64,000 nt of DNA from Pseudomonas sichuanensis (GCF_003231305.1 NZ_QKVM01000010.1:1-64000); one strand, 5' to 3'. Shown: positions 18,830 through 28,254, counted from the first letter of the stretch. Notes: generated by a model from the sequence alone, not told the origin. Program-made: numbers and translations.

Positions 18830-20182
18830 ATGAGTGACCGCTATCTCGGCTTTGCCAACTCCAACCTCGGCCGGCGCCTGGTCGATGCCCTCGGCCTGCC
18901 ACGCCCGGCCCCGCTGGAGCGCTGGCAGCCAGGCCGCCTGCGCCCGGTGGAAGGTGCCCTGGTGCTGGGCGGCGGGCCACTGGCCAGGCAGGTGGAGAGC
19001 ATTGCCCCGCGCCTGACCGGCGAATGCTACAGCTTCAATGACGACAGCCTGCAATCGCCGGCCTGGGTCGCCGGCCTGGGGCCAAAACCCAAGGCGCTGG
19101 TGTTCGATGCCAGCGCGCTGGCCGACAGCGACCAGCTCAAGCAATTGCGCGAATTCTTCCAGCCGCTGCTGCGCAGCCTGGCGCCTTGCGCCCACGTGGT
19201 GATCCTCGGCCGCCCCCCGCAGGCCACCGACGACCCGCAGGCCGGCGTTGCCCAGCGCGCCCTCGAAGGCTTCAGCCGTTCGCTGGGCAAGGAGCTGCGC
19301 AACGGCGCCACCGCCAACTTGCTGTATGTCGGCACCGATGCCGAGGACCAGCTCGAAGGTGCGCTGCGCTTCTTCCTGTCGCCCAAAAGCGCGTTCATCA
19401 GCGGCCAGGTCCTGCACCTGGGCGCCTGCGCCGCCCAGGTCGGTGACTGGACCCGCCCGCTTGCCGGGCGCCGGGCCCTGGTCACCGGCGCCGCCCGCGG
19501 TATCGGCGCGGCCATCGCCGAAACCCTGGCCCGTGATGGCGCCGAGGTGACCTTGCTGGACGTGCCCCAGGCGCAAAAAGACCTCGACGCCCTCGCCGAG
19601 CGCCTGGGTGGCCGCGCCCTGGCCCTGGACATCTGCGCCGCCGACGCCGCCGCGCAACTGGTCGAGGCGCTGCCCGATGGCCTCGATATCCTCGTGCACA
19701 ACGCCGGCATCACCCGCGACAAGACCCTCGCCAACATGACCCCGGAATACTGGGACGCGGTGCTGGCGGTGAACCTCAAGGCACCGCAAGTGCTCACCCA
19801 GGCGCTGTTCGCGGCCGGCAAGCTGCACGATGGCGCACGCATCACCCTGCTCGCCTCGGTCAGCGGCATCGCCGGCAACCGTGGCCAGGCCAACTACGCG
19901 GCGAGCAAGGCCGGGCTGATCGGTTTTGCCCAGGCCTGGGCACCGACACTGGCCAAACACGGCGCCAGCATCAACGCCGTGGCCCCCGGGTTCATCGAAA
20001 CCCACATGACTGCCGCCATGCCCATGGGCCTGCGCGAGGCCGGGCGGCGCCTGAGCTCGCTGGGCCAGGGCGGGCTGCCCCAGGATGTCGCCGAAGCCAT
20101 CGCCTGGCTCAGCCAGCCGGGTTCGGGGGCGGTCAACGGCCAGGTCCTGCGCGTTTGCGGGCAGGCACTGATAGGAGCCTGA
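18830..20182 (+). CDS. High-molecular-weight 3-oxoacyl-(ACP/CoA) reductase, FabG4-like
   Basis: A 450-residue two-part SDR. Residues 1-205 form a degenerate Rossmann-like domain, and residues about 210-450 the active SDR: nucleotide motif VTGAARGIGAAI, NAG in VHNAGITRDKT, catalytic Tyr-Lys in QANYAASKAGL. This matches the HMwFabG (FabG4-type) proteins that reduce 3-oxoacyl-CoA with NADH. ATG 18830 follows GGGAGA; the longer frame from 18737 overlaps the divergent promoter and is not used. The MaoC gene follows by one base, so the two are probably one transcript. Confidence 0.88.
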   Translation: MSDRYLGFANSNLGRRLVDALGLPRPAPLERWQPGRLRPVEGALVLGGGPLARQVESIAPRLTGECYSFNDDSLQSPAWVAGLGPKPKALVFDASALADSDQLKQLREFFQPLLRSLAPCAHVVILGRPPQATDDPQAGVAQRALEGFSRSLGKELRNGATANLLYVGTDAEDQLEGALRFFLSPKSAFISGQVLHLGACAAQVGDWTRPLAGRRALVTGAARGIGAAIAETLARDGAEVTLLDVPQAQKDLDALAERLGGRALALDICAADAAAQLVEALPDGLDILVHNAGITRDKTLANMTPEYWDAVLAVNLKAPQVLTQALFAAGKLHDGARITLLASVSGIAGNRGQANYAASKAGLIGFAQAWAPTLAKHGASINAVAPGFIETHMTAAMPMGLREAGRRLSSLGQGGLPQDVAEAIAWLSQPGSGAVNGQVLRVCGQALIGA

Positions 20183-20183
20183 C

Positions 20184-21035
20184 ATGACCTTGACCTGGCA
20201 CGACCTGCACAGCCCCGACGCACGGGCCAACCTGTACCTGCGCGCCCTGCGCAAACGCAAGATCAGCGCCACGCAGCTCCCCGAGCAAGGCTTGCGCTGC
20301 TTCCTGCGGGTCGATCCGAACCACCTGGCGGCCTACCGCCGGCTCTGTCACTTCCCCGACGATGGCCGCCTGCCGGGTACCTACCCGCACATCATGGCGT
20401 TCACCCTGCAGTTGCAACTGCTGACCGCCAACGCCTTCCCCTTCCCGCTGCTGGGCATGGTGCATGTGCATAACAGCATCGAAGTGCTGCGCCCGCTCGG
20501 CGGCATCGACGGGCTGCGGTTCGCCGTGCATGCACAGAACCTGCAGGCGCACGAAAAAGGCGGCACTTTCGACCTGATCACCGAGGCCGAGGATGGCCTG
20601 GGCCTGCTCTGGCGCGAGACCAGCCGCATGCTGGTACGCGGGCTGAAACTCGACGCCAGCGCGCAGCCAGCCAGCGCAGCCGAACCCGCTGAGCTGCCCG
20701 AGGCCACGCGCTGGTACGCCGACAGCGATATCGGCCGGCGCTACGCTCGGGTGTGCGGTGACTACAACCCGATTCACCTGAGCGCGGCCAGCGCACGCCT
20801 GTTCGGTTTCCCCAGGGCCATCGCCCACGGCATGTGGAGCAAAGCCATGGCGCTGGCGGCGCTGCAGGGCCATCTGCCGAAGGCCGGCTATGGCTTCGAA
20901 GTGGATTTCCACAAGCCGGTGCGGTTGCCGTCGGAAGTGGTACTCAGCGCCAGTGCGGCGGCGCCAACCGGTGAGCTGCGACTGGATGGGCATGGCGGAC
21001 TGCTGCACATGGTGGGCCTCTGGCGTTCACTCTGA
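20184..21035 (+). CDS. MaoC-family hydratase (double hot-dog)
   Basis: A 283-residue MaoC-like dehydratase. The C-terminal hot-dog (about 170-283) has the hydratase signature YARVCGDYNPIHLSAASARL, with Asp and His in DYNPIH, and then FPRAIAHGMWSKAMAL; the N-terminal hot-dog is degenerate. Relatives hydrate trans-2-enoyl-CoA to (R)-3-hydroxyacyl-CoA, which could feed lipid or polyhydroxyalkanoate metabolism. It starts one base after the FabG stop, with TAGGAG as binding site. With the divergent thiolase it completes a small acyl-CoA module. Confidence 0.87.
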   Translation: MTLTWHDLHSPDARANLYLRALRKRKISATQLPEQGLRCFLRVDPNHLAAYRRLCHFPDDGRLPGTYPHIMAFTLQLQLLTANAFPFPLLGMVHVHNSIEVLRPLGGIDGLRFAVHAQNLQAHEKGGTFDLITEAEDGLGLLWRETSRMLVRGLKLDASAQPASAAEPAELPEATRWYADSDIGRRYARVCGDYNPIHLSAASARLFGFPRAIAHGMWSKAMALAALQGHLPKAGYGFEVDFHKPVRLPSEVVLSASAAAPTGELRLDGHGGLLHMVGLWRSL

Positions 21036-21037
21036 TC

Positions 21038-21072
21038 ATCGCGGGGCGTGGGAGCGGGCTTGCCCCGCGATG
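21038..21072. repeat. REP element after maoC
   Basis: A truncated unit CATCGCGGGGC is fused to a full REP GTGGGAGCGGGCTTGCCCCG CGAT (21049-21072). The two halves form a short imperfect hairpin immediately after the MaoC stop codon. Confidence 0.75.
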
Positions 21073-21142
21073 AGGCCACCACTGATGTCACTTGCTTTAC
21101 CCTCGACCTCGCCGGAAGCTATGCGCCACGAGGAGAACCCCG

Positions 21143-21448
21143 ATGAACCTGCAAGAACTGACCGAACGCCTGCACCGGATCCGCGACACCAACGACTGGC
21201 GCGGCTTCCACAGCCCGAAGAACCTGGCCATGGCCGCCAGCGTGGAAATGGCCGAGCTGGTGGAAATCTTCCAATGGTTGAGTGAAGACCAGTCACGCCA
21301 GTTGCCCCCGGAGCAGCTCGCCCATGCCGGCCAGGAAGTCGGCGACATCGTCCTGTACCTGTTGCTGCTGTGCAGCGAGCTGGGCCTGGACATGAACGAA
21401 GTGGTACGGGCCAAGCTGGCCGACAGCGAGAGGCGCTTCGGCAAATGA
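21143..21448 (+). CDS. MazG-like nucleotide pyrophosphohydrolase
   Basis: A 101-residue all-helical NTP-PPase domain. The metal-binding motif is visible as EMAELVEIFQW followed by EVGDIVLYLLLLCSE (ExxE...ExxD). Proteins of this size are MazG-like dNTP/NTP pyrophosphatases (RS21-C6/dCTPase type) that clean nucleotide pools. ATG 21143 has AGGAGA upstream. It overlaps the following methyltransferase gene by 4 bp (ATGA), so the two are translationally coupled. There is no sign of a partner antitoxin or of MazEF. Confidence 0.88.
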   Translation: MNLQELTERLHRIRDTNDWRGFHSPKNLAMAASVEMAELVEIFQWLSEDQSRQLPPEQLAHAGQEVGDIVLYLLLLCSELGLDMNEVVRAKLADSERRFGK

Positions 21449-22194
21449 ACGACCGTCACTTCGATGAACTGGCCACCCGCTTCGCCGAGAAGATCTACGG
21501 TGGCGCCAAGGGTGCGATCCGCCTGGCAGTGCTCCAGGCCGACCTCGCCGACGCCCTGCCCGACCGCCCGCTGCGCATCCTCGACATCGGCGCCGGCCTC
21601 GGCCACATGGCCCTGTGGCTGGCCCAGCGCGGCCACCAGCTGACCCTGGCCGAGCCCGCCGAGCCGATGCTCGAAGGCGCCCGTACCCGCTTCGCCGAGG
21701 CCGGCGTACAGGCCACGTTCATCCAGGCGCCGTGGCAGGACCTGCTCGGCCAGCTGACCGAACCCTACGACCTGGTGCTGTGCCACGCGGTGCTGGAATG
21801 GCTGGCCGAACCGGAAAGCATCCTGCCGGTACTGCACCAGCTGACCGCCCCCGGCGGCTGGCTGTCGCTGGCGTTCTACAACCGCGACGCGCTGGTTTAC
21901 CGCAACCTGCTCAAGGGCCATTTCCGCAAGTTGCGCAGCAACCGTCTGGCCGGTGAAAAGCAGAGCCTGACCCCGCAAAAACCACTTGATCCACGCCAAT
22001 TGCGGGCGCAACTTGAACCTCTGTGGCAGGTCGAAAGCGAAAGCGGCGTGCGCGTGTTCCACGACTACATGCCCAAGGAATTCCAGGACAAGGCCGACCT
22101 GCTCGACCTGCTGGAAATGGAACTGGCGCACCGCCGTCACCCGAGTTTTGCCGGGCTCGGCCGCTACCTGCACTGGATCTGCCGCCCGCACTGA
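21445..22194 (+). CDS. cmoM: tRNA cmo5U methyltransferase CmoM
   Basis: A 249-residue class I SAM methyltransferase. It shares with E. coli CmoM (SmtA) the start NDRHFDELATRFAEKIYGG, SAM motif I LDIGAGLGHMALWLA, LCHAVLEWLAEPESIL, the FYNRD block and GVRVFHDYMPKE. CmoM methylates 5-carboxymethoxyuridine at the tRNA wobble position to mcmo5U. The start ATG overlaps the TGA of the MazG-like gene. Identification is from recalled similarity along the whole length, not a search. Confidence 0.88.
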   Translation: MNDRHFDELATRFAEKIYGGAKGAIRLAVLQADLADALPDRPLRILDIGAGLGHMALWLAQRGHQLTLAEPAEPMLEGARTRFAEAGVQATFIQAPWQDLLGQLTEPYDLVLCHAVLEWLAEPESILPVLHQLTAPGGWLSLAFYNRDALVYRNLLKGHFRKLRSNRLAGEKQSLTPQKPLDPRQLRAQLEPLWQVESESGVRVFHDYMPKEFQDKADLLDLLEMELAHRRHPSFAGLGRYLHWICRPH

Positions 22195-22215
22195 CCCCAA
22201 CGGCCAGGAGGAACC

Positions 22216-22851
22216 ATGCCGTACCGCTTGCTCTGCCTGGCCCTCTTGCCCTTCGCCCTGGCCGCCTGCCAAAGCAGCAACCCCTACGTGGCCAGTGGCA
22301 ACCCCATCCCGCCGGCCCCGCCCCAGGCCGCCAGCACCTTCGATGCCAGCGCCTACCCGACGCCACCGCGCGACTATGGCCGCTACCGCAGCTGGAGCTG
22401 GCGCGACAACCAGCAGCCCATCGGCCTGGCCAACGGCGAACCGGGCCAACTGGCCGACGCGGTGAGCAGCGCCCTTGATCAACAAGGCCTGCGCCCGGCC
22501 CGGGGTGGCGCGCCAGACTTGCTGGTCAGCGCCGACATCCGCCTGGAACGGCGCCTGCGCCAAGTGCGCGACTACGACAGCTACGACCCCTACTACGGGC
22601 CCTACCCCTACGGCAGCGTCGGCTACGGCGGCTACCGCAACGGCTACGGCGCCTATGGCAGCGTACCGATCGTGCGCACCTACCAGGTCGAGGTCATGGT
22701 GGTGCGCATCGACCTGTTCGATGCGCGCGACGGCCAGCCCGTGTGGAGCGCCAGCGCCGAAAGCGGCAGCGACAAGGACTCGCCGCGCGAGCGCGAGAGC
22801 GCCCTGCGCGAATCGGTGAGCAAGGCACTGAGCGGCTATCCTCCCAGTTAA
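22216..22851 (+). CDS. DUF4136 lipoprotein (first of two)
   Basis: A 211-residue predicted lipoprotein: signal [17 protein letters not shown] with the lipobox Cys at about residue 17, then a DUF4136 domain starting at [20 protein letters not shown] low-complexity tract of Tyr/Gly (about residues 125-150, [20 protein letters not shown]) interrupts the domain. The role of DUF4136 is not established; these are envelope lipoproteins. It has an excellent GGAGG site. The next gene encodes a paralogue 20 bp downstream, probably in the same transcript. Confidence 0.87.
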   Translation: MPYRLLCLALLPFALAACQSSNPYVASGNPIPPAPPQAASTFDASAYPTPPRDYGRYRSWSWRDNQQPIGLANGEPGQLADAVSSALDQQGLRPARGGAPDLLVSADIRLERRLRQVRDYDSYDPYYGPYPYGSVGYGGYRNGYGAYGSVPIVRTYQVEVMVVRIDLFDARDGQPVWSASAESGSDKDSPRERESALRESVSKALSGYPPS

Positions 22852-22871
22852 CTTTTTGACGGAGAACCATC

Positions 22872-23432
22872 ATGTTGCGACGTCTCGTTGTACTGTCCTT
22901 CGCGCTGCTGCTCGGTGCCTGTGCGAGCAACAACGTCCAGCAGGATTTCGATGCCAGCCGCGATTTCGCCGCCTACCGCAGTTGGGCCTGGCAGGAGCCC
23001 GGCCTGCAGTACCGGCCGGACGACCCGCGGATCAAGAGCGACCTCACCGAACAGCGCATCCGCCAGGCCGTCGCCGGCCAGCTCGACCAGCGTGGCCTGC
23101 GCCCCGTGCAGGGCAACGCCAAGGCTGATGTGAAAGTGCGCGCCTATTTGATCGTCGAGGACCGCCAGCAGCAGGTCACCACCAACTACGGTGGCGCCTG
23201 GGGCGGTTATTGGGGGGGCTACTGGGGCGGCCCGATGTACAACGAAACCCGCAGCGTCGACTACAAGGTGGCGACCATCCAGGTCGACATGTTCGATGGC
23301 CGCGACGGCAAGCTGGTCTGGCGCGGCAGCGCCGAGCAGATCATGAACAACTACCCGCCCAGCCCACAGGAGCGCAACGCCGCGATCCAGAAAACCGTGA
23401 CCCAGGTACTGAGCAACTACCCACCCCATTGA
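22872..23432 (+). CDS. DUF4136 lipoprotein (second of two)
   Basis: A 186-residue paralogue of the preceding gene: signal LRRLVVLSFALLLGAC, with the lipobox Cys at about 17, then QDFDASRDFAAYRSWAWQEP and the same end pattern (RDGKLVWRGSAE, ending in SNYPPH). It has a Gly/Trp tract (WGGYWGGYWGGP) in the place where the first copy has its Tyr/Gly tract. The pair looks like a tandem duplication that diverged. A strong REP hairpin lies directly after it. Confidence 0.87.
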   Translation: MLRRLVVLSFALLLGACASNNVQQDFDASRDFAAYRSWAWQEPGLQYRPDDPRIKSDLTEQRIRQAVAGQLDQRGLRPVQGNAKADVKVRAYLIVEDRQQQVTTNYGGAWGGYWGGYWGGPMYNETRSVDYKVATIQVDMFDGRDGKLVWRGSAEQIMNNYPPSPQERNAAIQKTVTQVLSNYPPH

Positions 23433-23453
23433 GCCCGATGGGCCTGCACGATT

Positions 23454-23573
23454 CCTGTAGGAGCGGCCTTGTGCCGCGAAAGGGCTGCGCAACGGCCCCA
23501 GGTTTTTGCCCAGGTGCACAGATTGCCGGGGCCGCTCTGCGGCCCTTTCGCGGCACAAGGCCGCTCCTACAGG
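23454..23573. repeat. REP pair of a second family
   Basis: A pair of units beginning CCTGTAGGAGCGGCCTTGTG and ending with the mirror sequence; the first 32 bp of each arm are identical in inverted orientation. The sequence class differs from the GTGGGAGCGGG type found elsewhere in this window. It sits between the DUF4136 pair and tadG, at the left edge of the Tad locus. Confidence 0.85.
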
Positions 23574-23677
23574 GACCGCATGACCCGCTTGCCAATCAAG
23601 GCAACTTGCCACCACCTTGACTACACTCCCTGCACCGCCGCCGTGCTGCCAGGCCACTGGCCGGCAAAGGAGTGCCT

Positions 23678-25633
23678 GTGGTTGCCCATCCCGCAATACG
23701 CCAACGCGGCGCGATCGGCCTGATGGCCGCACTGACCCTTGGCTTGGCCCTGCTGTTCATGCTGCTCGCCGTCGACAGCGGGCGCCTGTACCTGGAACAA
23801 CGCAAGCTGCAGCGCATCGCCGACATGGCCGCGCTGGAGGCCGCCGAGCATGCAGGCGTGTGCAGCGGCGCCGGCGTCCAGGCCTCGGTGCTGGCCCGCA
23901 ACGCCGCCACCCGCAACGGCCATTCCGTCAACAACCCACTGATCGCCAGTTGTGGCTACCTGCGCACCGGCGCTGACAACCTGCGGGTATTCACCGCCGA
24001 CAACAGCCGCCCTGAAGCGATCAAGGTCGAAGTCCGCGAGCAGGTGAACACCAGTGCCGCCGGTGGCCTGTTCAGCCTGATCGATGGCAATTTTTTGCGC
24101 ACCACCACGCTGCATGCAAGCGCGGTGGCGGCCAAGTCTGCGGCGCCACAGGCGATGCTGAGCATCCGCAGCACCCTGGCCACGGTCAACTCGAACCAAG
24201 GGGCTCTGCTCAATGCCTTGACCAAGGCGCTCGGGGGCAACACACAACTCGACCTGCTGGGCTGGCAAGGCATCGCAAACACTCAGTTGAACCTGCTCAA
24301 GTACATGGACCAACTGGCCGTGGACCTGCACCTGAATGCAGGGGACTACCAGCAACTGCTGGCCTTCAATACCGACGCCACCACCTTGCTCAAGGCGGCG
24401 GGCAAGGTACTGCAGCAAAGCGGTGCTACCGCCGATGTGGTCAGCAACCTGCTCAAGCTGGCAGTGGACCTGCCTGACAGCATCAGCGTGGGCAAGTTGC
24501 TCAACCTCCAGACCGGCACCGCCATGGCCGGCCTGGACACCAGCATCCAACTGTTGCAACTGGTGCAGGGCGTCATCCTGGTGGCGGCGCAACAACGGGC
24601 GGTCACTGCCGACCTGCCCATCAGCCTGCTGGGGCTGGTCAATGGCCGCGTGCAGCTACGGGTGATAGAGCCTGCGCAAGTCTCGGCCATCGGCGACCCA
24701 CGTACCGACTCGCTGCGTGTCCATACCGCCCAGGTCCGCGCACTGATCTCCCTCGACCTGCCCGTACTCAATCTTGTCACCGGGCTGCTCAACGCGGTGC
24801 TCGACCTGGCGGCGCCGCTGACCAACGTAGTCAGCAACCTGCTCAGCCTGAACCTGCTGGGAACGGTACAGTCGCTGACCTGTGCCCTGGCCGTGCCCTG
24901 CAAAGTCAGCGACATCATCCTGATGCCGGGCACCGTCAGCCTACAGGTCGGCCTGGAGGTGGCCCAGGCCAGCAGCCGCCTGCAACCTGCGCCACCTGAC
25001 AACTACAGTTGCTCGCCGAAGACCCTCACGACACTCACCCAACGCTCCGCGGCAAAAATCTCCGTCGGCAAATTCGACTCGGCGCAGACCTTCCTCACCC
25101 AGGGCAGCGACCCACCCAATCAAGTCAAGGCGTTACCCCTGATCGATATCGGCACCAACGTCTGCAGCCGGTTGCTGTTCCTGCCACCTTCGTGCGGCAC
25201 CCGCGTACCATTCGCCGGCGGCGGCATAGGCGTGCGCATCGACAGCACGCTGCTAGGGGTCAATCCAATTGAAAAAAGGCTGGTGTTCAGCGGTAGCTCG
25301 GCCCCTGCACAGATAGGCCAGGCGCCGGTTTACCAGAACATGGACAGCGACCAGGCACAGGTGGTTTCCAGCCTTTCGAACACGCTCATGGGCATCCATC
25401 TGGAAGCTTACAAACCCACGAGCGGCAGTGGCCTGGGCCAGATCATGACGCTTACGGCCGGCTTGCTAGACGGCGTGAAAGCCATCCTCGAGCCGCTGCT
25501 CAAGAACCTGCTGGGCACGCTGCTCGACCCCTTGGTCAATGGCCTGCTCAAGACCCTGGGCATCGACCTGGCCAACGCCCAGGTCGGCGCCAACCTCAGT
25601 TGCAGCAGCGGGCATGCTCAACTGCTGCTGTGA
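23678..25633 (+). CDS. tadG: TadG-like Flp pilus assembly protein
   Basis: A 651-residue protein with the Tad-like N-terminal segment: RGAIGLMAALTLGLALLFML forms a prepilin-like hydrophobic helix, then VDSGRLYLEQRKLQRIADMA. The remainder is a large periplasmic region rich in Leu/Asn repeats (about 150-420), several Cys, and a last stretch similar to the first. No von Willebrand MIDAS motif (DxSxS) is visible, unlike some TadG. I use GTG 23678 (AGGAG five bases upstream); GTG 23672 overlaps the binding site. It runs towards pprA, and the two 3' ends overlap by 16 bp. It is separated from the rest of the tad operon. Confidence 0.8.
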   Translation: MVAHPAIRQRGAIGLMAALTLGLALLFMLLAVDSGRLYLEQRKLQRIADMAALEAAEHAGVCSGAGVQASVLARNAATRNGHSVNNPLIASCGYLRTGADNLRVFTADNSRPEAIKVEVREQVNTSAAGGLFSLIDGNFLRTTTLHASAVAAKSAAPQAMLSIRSTLATVNSNQGALLNALTKALGGNTQLDLLGWQGIANTQLNLLKYMDQLAVDLHLNAGDYQQLLAFNTDATTLLKAAGKVLQQSGATADVVSNLLKLAVDLPDSISVGKLLNLQTGTAMAGLDTSIQLLQLVQGVILVAAQQRAVTADLPISLLGLVNGRVQLRVIEPAQVSAIGDPRTDSLRVHTAQVRALISLDLPVLNLVTGLLNAVLDLAAPLTNVVSNLLSLNLLGTVQSLTCALAVPCKVSDIILMPGTVSLQVGLEVAQASSRLQPAPPDNYSCSPKTLTTLTQRSAAKISVGKFDSAQTFLTQGSDPPNQVKALPLIDIGTNVCSRLLFLPPSCGTRVPFAGGGIGVRIDSTLLGVNPIEKRLVFSGSSAPAQIGQAPVYQNMDSDQAQVVSSLSNTLMGIHLEAYKPTSGSGLGQIMTLTAGLLDGVKAILEPLLKNLLGTLLDPLVNGLLKTLGIDLANAQVGANLSCSSGHAQLLL

Positions 25634-28254
25634 AGCGGCAGTTCCACCCGGAAACACGCGCCTTCGTCGCTGTTGGCCACCGACAGGCTGCCGCCCATAT
25701 GGCTGACGATCCCATGGCTGACCGACAGCCCAAGGCCGGTGCCGACCCCGGCCGGCTTGGTGGTGAAGAAAGGCTCGAAGATACGCTCGAGCAGATGCGG
25801 GTCGATGCCGCCGCCGTTGTCTTCCACCACCAGGCACAGGCGCGAGCCCTGCAAGGTCTGGCGCACACGGATCCAGGGCTGCGCGCGGCGCTGTTCGAGC
25901 AAGGCGTCACGGGCGTTGACCATCAGGTTGATCAACACCTGCTCCAGCTGGTCCTGATGGCCGAACACCTGCGGTTGCTCGGCGGGCGCCTCGATGCACA
26001 GGTTCACGCCCTTGCCGCGCAGCCCCTCCTCCAGCAAGGCACGGGCCCCTTCGACCGCGCCCCAGGCGCTGAAGCACTCGCGCTCGGGCGCCGAACGCCG
26101 GCCATACACGCGCATGTGCTCGACCAGCCGCGCGGCGCGCTCGATCTGGGCCTCGATCCGGCGCAGCTTCTGCTCCATGTACGCAGGCTCGGCAATGCCG
26201 CTCTCCAGGCGTTGCAGCGCGTTTACCACCGCCATGCGCATCACGTTGAGCGGCTGGTTGATCTCGTGCACCAGCCCGGTCGCCAGCTCGCCCAGCGTGG
26301 CCATTTTCGCCCCTTGCAGCAATTGCTGCTGGCTGCGCCGCACCGCCGTGTTGTCGCGGCCGACTGCCTGGATCTCCAGCAGGCGGCCCTGGGCATCGAA
26401 CAGCCCGCGATCGGCCCACACCCACCAGGCCTGCTCACGGCCAGGCAGTTGCAGGCAAATTTCCGCGCTGCTCATCGGCTGCTCCGGGGTCAGCGCCTGC
26501 AAGCGCTGCAGGAAGTCTTCACGCTGGCTGGCGGACAGCCACTGGCCCAGGTTCGCGCCCACCAACTGCTCCGGCGTGCAGTGCAGGTAGTCGGCCAGGG
26601 GCCGGTTGCCGAACACCAGGCTCAGGTCCGGGCGGTAGCGGCAGATCATCGCTGGCGAGTCCTCCACCAGCACGCGGTAGCGCTCTTCGCTCTGGCGCGT
26701 GCGCTCGGCGGCCTCGGTCGCTTCGCTGACATCCAGCCACAGCCCGACCACCTCCCGCGGCTGGCCTAGGTCGTCACGCAGCAGGCGCGCTTCATCGTGC
26801 ATCCAGTGGTAACCACCAAGCTGGTCGCGCAGGCGGTAACGGCAGCGCACCTGGCCGTCGCGCAACAGGTCGCGGGTGCGCGCCAGCCACAGCGGCCGGT
26901 CATCCGGGTGCACGGCCAGGCCCGGCTGGCGCGCCAGTTCGCCGTCGGCCGGCCAGCCCAGCAACGGCGCCAGGCTGGCGCTGAAGAACTCGCTGTGCAG
27001 CGCGCCGTCGGCGTAGCGCTGCACGTAGATCACCGCCGGCGAACTGGCGATCAGGTTCTCCAGGCGGGCACGGGCAGTGCCGGCCTGATGCTCCTGGGTC
27101 TTGAGCGCGCTGATGTCGAGCAGAAAACCGCGCAACTGCTGCCCCTGCAACTGGCCGACCCATTGGAACCAGCGCTGCGCCCCCATGCCATCGGCCTCGC
27201 CCAGGCGCAGGCTCAGGTTCAGCGCCAACCCCTCGCGCGCCTGTTGCAGCGCCAATTGCGCGGGCTCACGGTCGGCCGGGTGCAGGCGTGCCAACCATTG
27301 CCCTTCACCGACCTGGCACGGCAACGCCAGCGTCGTGGCCAGCGCCGGATCGAGTTGCAACTGGCCGTCCAGCGGCCACTCCCACCAGCCCGCCCCCAGT
27401 TGCTGCTGGAGGTCGTCGAGGTGGCTGGCCTGGCGCTGCAACTGCTGGTGTCGATGGCGCGCCAGCAGCGGCTCGACCAAGGTCCGCGCCAACGCCAGCG
27501 CCATGTCGGCCGGGGGCGTCTGCGTGGCCCCGGCGCACAGCAGCCAGGCCTCGGCATCCCGCCCTTGGCGATAGGGCACCAGGAACAGCGAAAGCCCCCC
27601 GCAGCGCGCCAGCAGCTCGGGGTCATCGGTGACCTCGATCAAGGTCTGCGCAGGCAGTTGCCGCAGCCAGGGCTGCAGCCGGCCATCGTCCGGCCAGGGC
27701 CACTGGTTCTCGTTGCTGGCGTAATGGCGCCAACCACCCGGCTCACGCAGCATCAGCCGCAGCGAGGAGGCCTGCCAGTGTTCGGCCAACGCCTGCAACT
27801 GCTCGCGGGTGGTCTGCAGCAAGCGCTCGGCGCCGCATTCACGCAGCGCATGGCCAATCTCCACCAGCAGTGGCCGCTGGCGGTCCCAGCGCTGCTCGCG
27901 CAGCAGGTCGCCAATATCGAACAGTTGCAGCAGCCAGGCCTCGCCGTGGCGCTGCAACCAGCCACGGGTATGCAGCGCCTGGCCCATGACGGTGTGGAAG
28001 TCCAGATCCAGCGGCTGCCCCTGCCAATCGCCGGGCTCGCCTTCGAGCACCAGCAAGCTGTGGCGTTGCAGGTAGTCGTGCACCCGCGCGGCGGAACGCC
28101 CGGGCAAGGCCAGCAAGGTCCGCAGCGGGCCCGCCAGGCGCAGCACCCGAGCCTGATCGTCGAGCCACAGTTGCAGGCCCACCGCCGGCACGTTGGCAAG
28201 CTCGGGTGCAGGGGACGGCGCCATGCGCCAACGGTCGAACAGGCCGCCCGTCAC
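25618..28254 (-). CDS. pprA: PprA-like hybrid-free PAS sensor histidine kinase
   Basis: An 878-residue soluble sensor kinase. The N-terminal regulatory region (about 1-290, GAF-like in part) is followed by PAS repeats (about 290-630, with WFQWVGQLQGQQ and YHWMHDEARLL PAC-type ends) and HisKA with the phospho-accepting H663 in GLVHEINQPLNV. A HATPase_c domain ends the protein (VEDNGGGIDPH, GTGLGLSVSHGIV). No transmembrane helix is apparent. Its genomic partner is pprB. GTG 28254 overlaps the tadE stop (GTGA); ATG 28224 is an alternative. In P. aeruginosa PprA/PprB control the tad genes, and the same is inferred here. Confidence 0.85.
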   Translation of the reverse strand: MTGGLFDRWRMAPSPAPELANVPAVGLQLWLDDQARVLRLAGPLRTLLALPGRSAARVHDYLQRHSLLVLEGEPGDWQGQPLDLDFHTVMGQALHTRGWLQRHGEAWLLQLFDIGDLLREQRWDRQRPLLVEIGHALRECGAERLLQTTREQLQALAEHWQASSLRLMLREPGGWRHYASNENQWPWPDDGRLQPWLRQLPAQTLIEVTDDPELLARCGGLSLFLVPYRQGRDAEAWLLCAGATQTPPADMALALARTLVEPLLARHRHQQLQRQASHLDDLQQQLGAGWWEWPLDGQLQLDPALATTLALPCQVGEGQWLARLHPADREPAQLALQQAREGLALNLSLRLGEADGMGAQRWFQWVGQLQGQQLRGFLLDISALKTQEHQAGTARARLENLIASSPAVIYVQRYADGALHSEFFSASLAPLLGWPADGELARQPGLAVHPDDRPLWLARTRDLLRDGQVRCRYRLRDQLGGYHWMHDEARLLRDDLGQPREVVGLWLDVSEATEAAERTRQSEERYRVLVEDSPAMICRYRPDLSLVFGNRPLADYLHCTPEQLVGANLGQWLSASQREDFLQRLQALTPEQPMSSAEICLQLPGREQAWWVWADRGLFDAQGRLLEIQAVGRDNTAVRRSQQQLLQGAKMATLGELATGLVHEINQPLNVMRMAVVNALQRLESGIAEPAYMEQKLRRIEAQIERAARLVEHMRVYGRRSAPERECFSAWGAVEGARALLEEGLRGKGVNLCIEAPAEQPQVFGHQDQLEQVLINLMVNARDALLEQRRAQPWIRVRQTLQGSRLCLVVEDNGGGIDPHLLERIFEPFFTTKPAGVGTGLGLSVSHGIVSHMGGSLSVANSDEGACFRVELPLHSSS

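Noticed and set aside
18716-20272. Upstream extension of the thiolase frame, giving a 944-residue protein
   Set aside because: The extension is antisense to the FabG gene. The thiolase N terminus and a GGAGG site are at 18715, so this is not a fusion protein.
21143-21448. Toxin-antitoxin module suggested by the MazG-like gene
   Set aside because: MazG-like proteins are nucleotide pyrophosphatases; no MazE/MazF-like gene is adjacent, and the partner gene is a tRNA methyltransferase.
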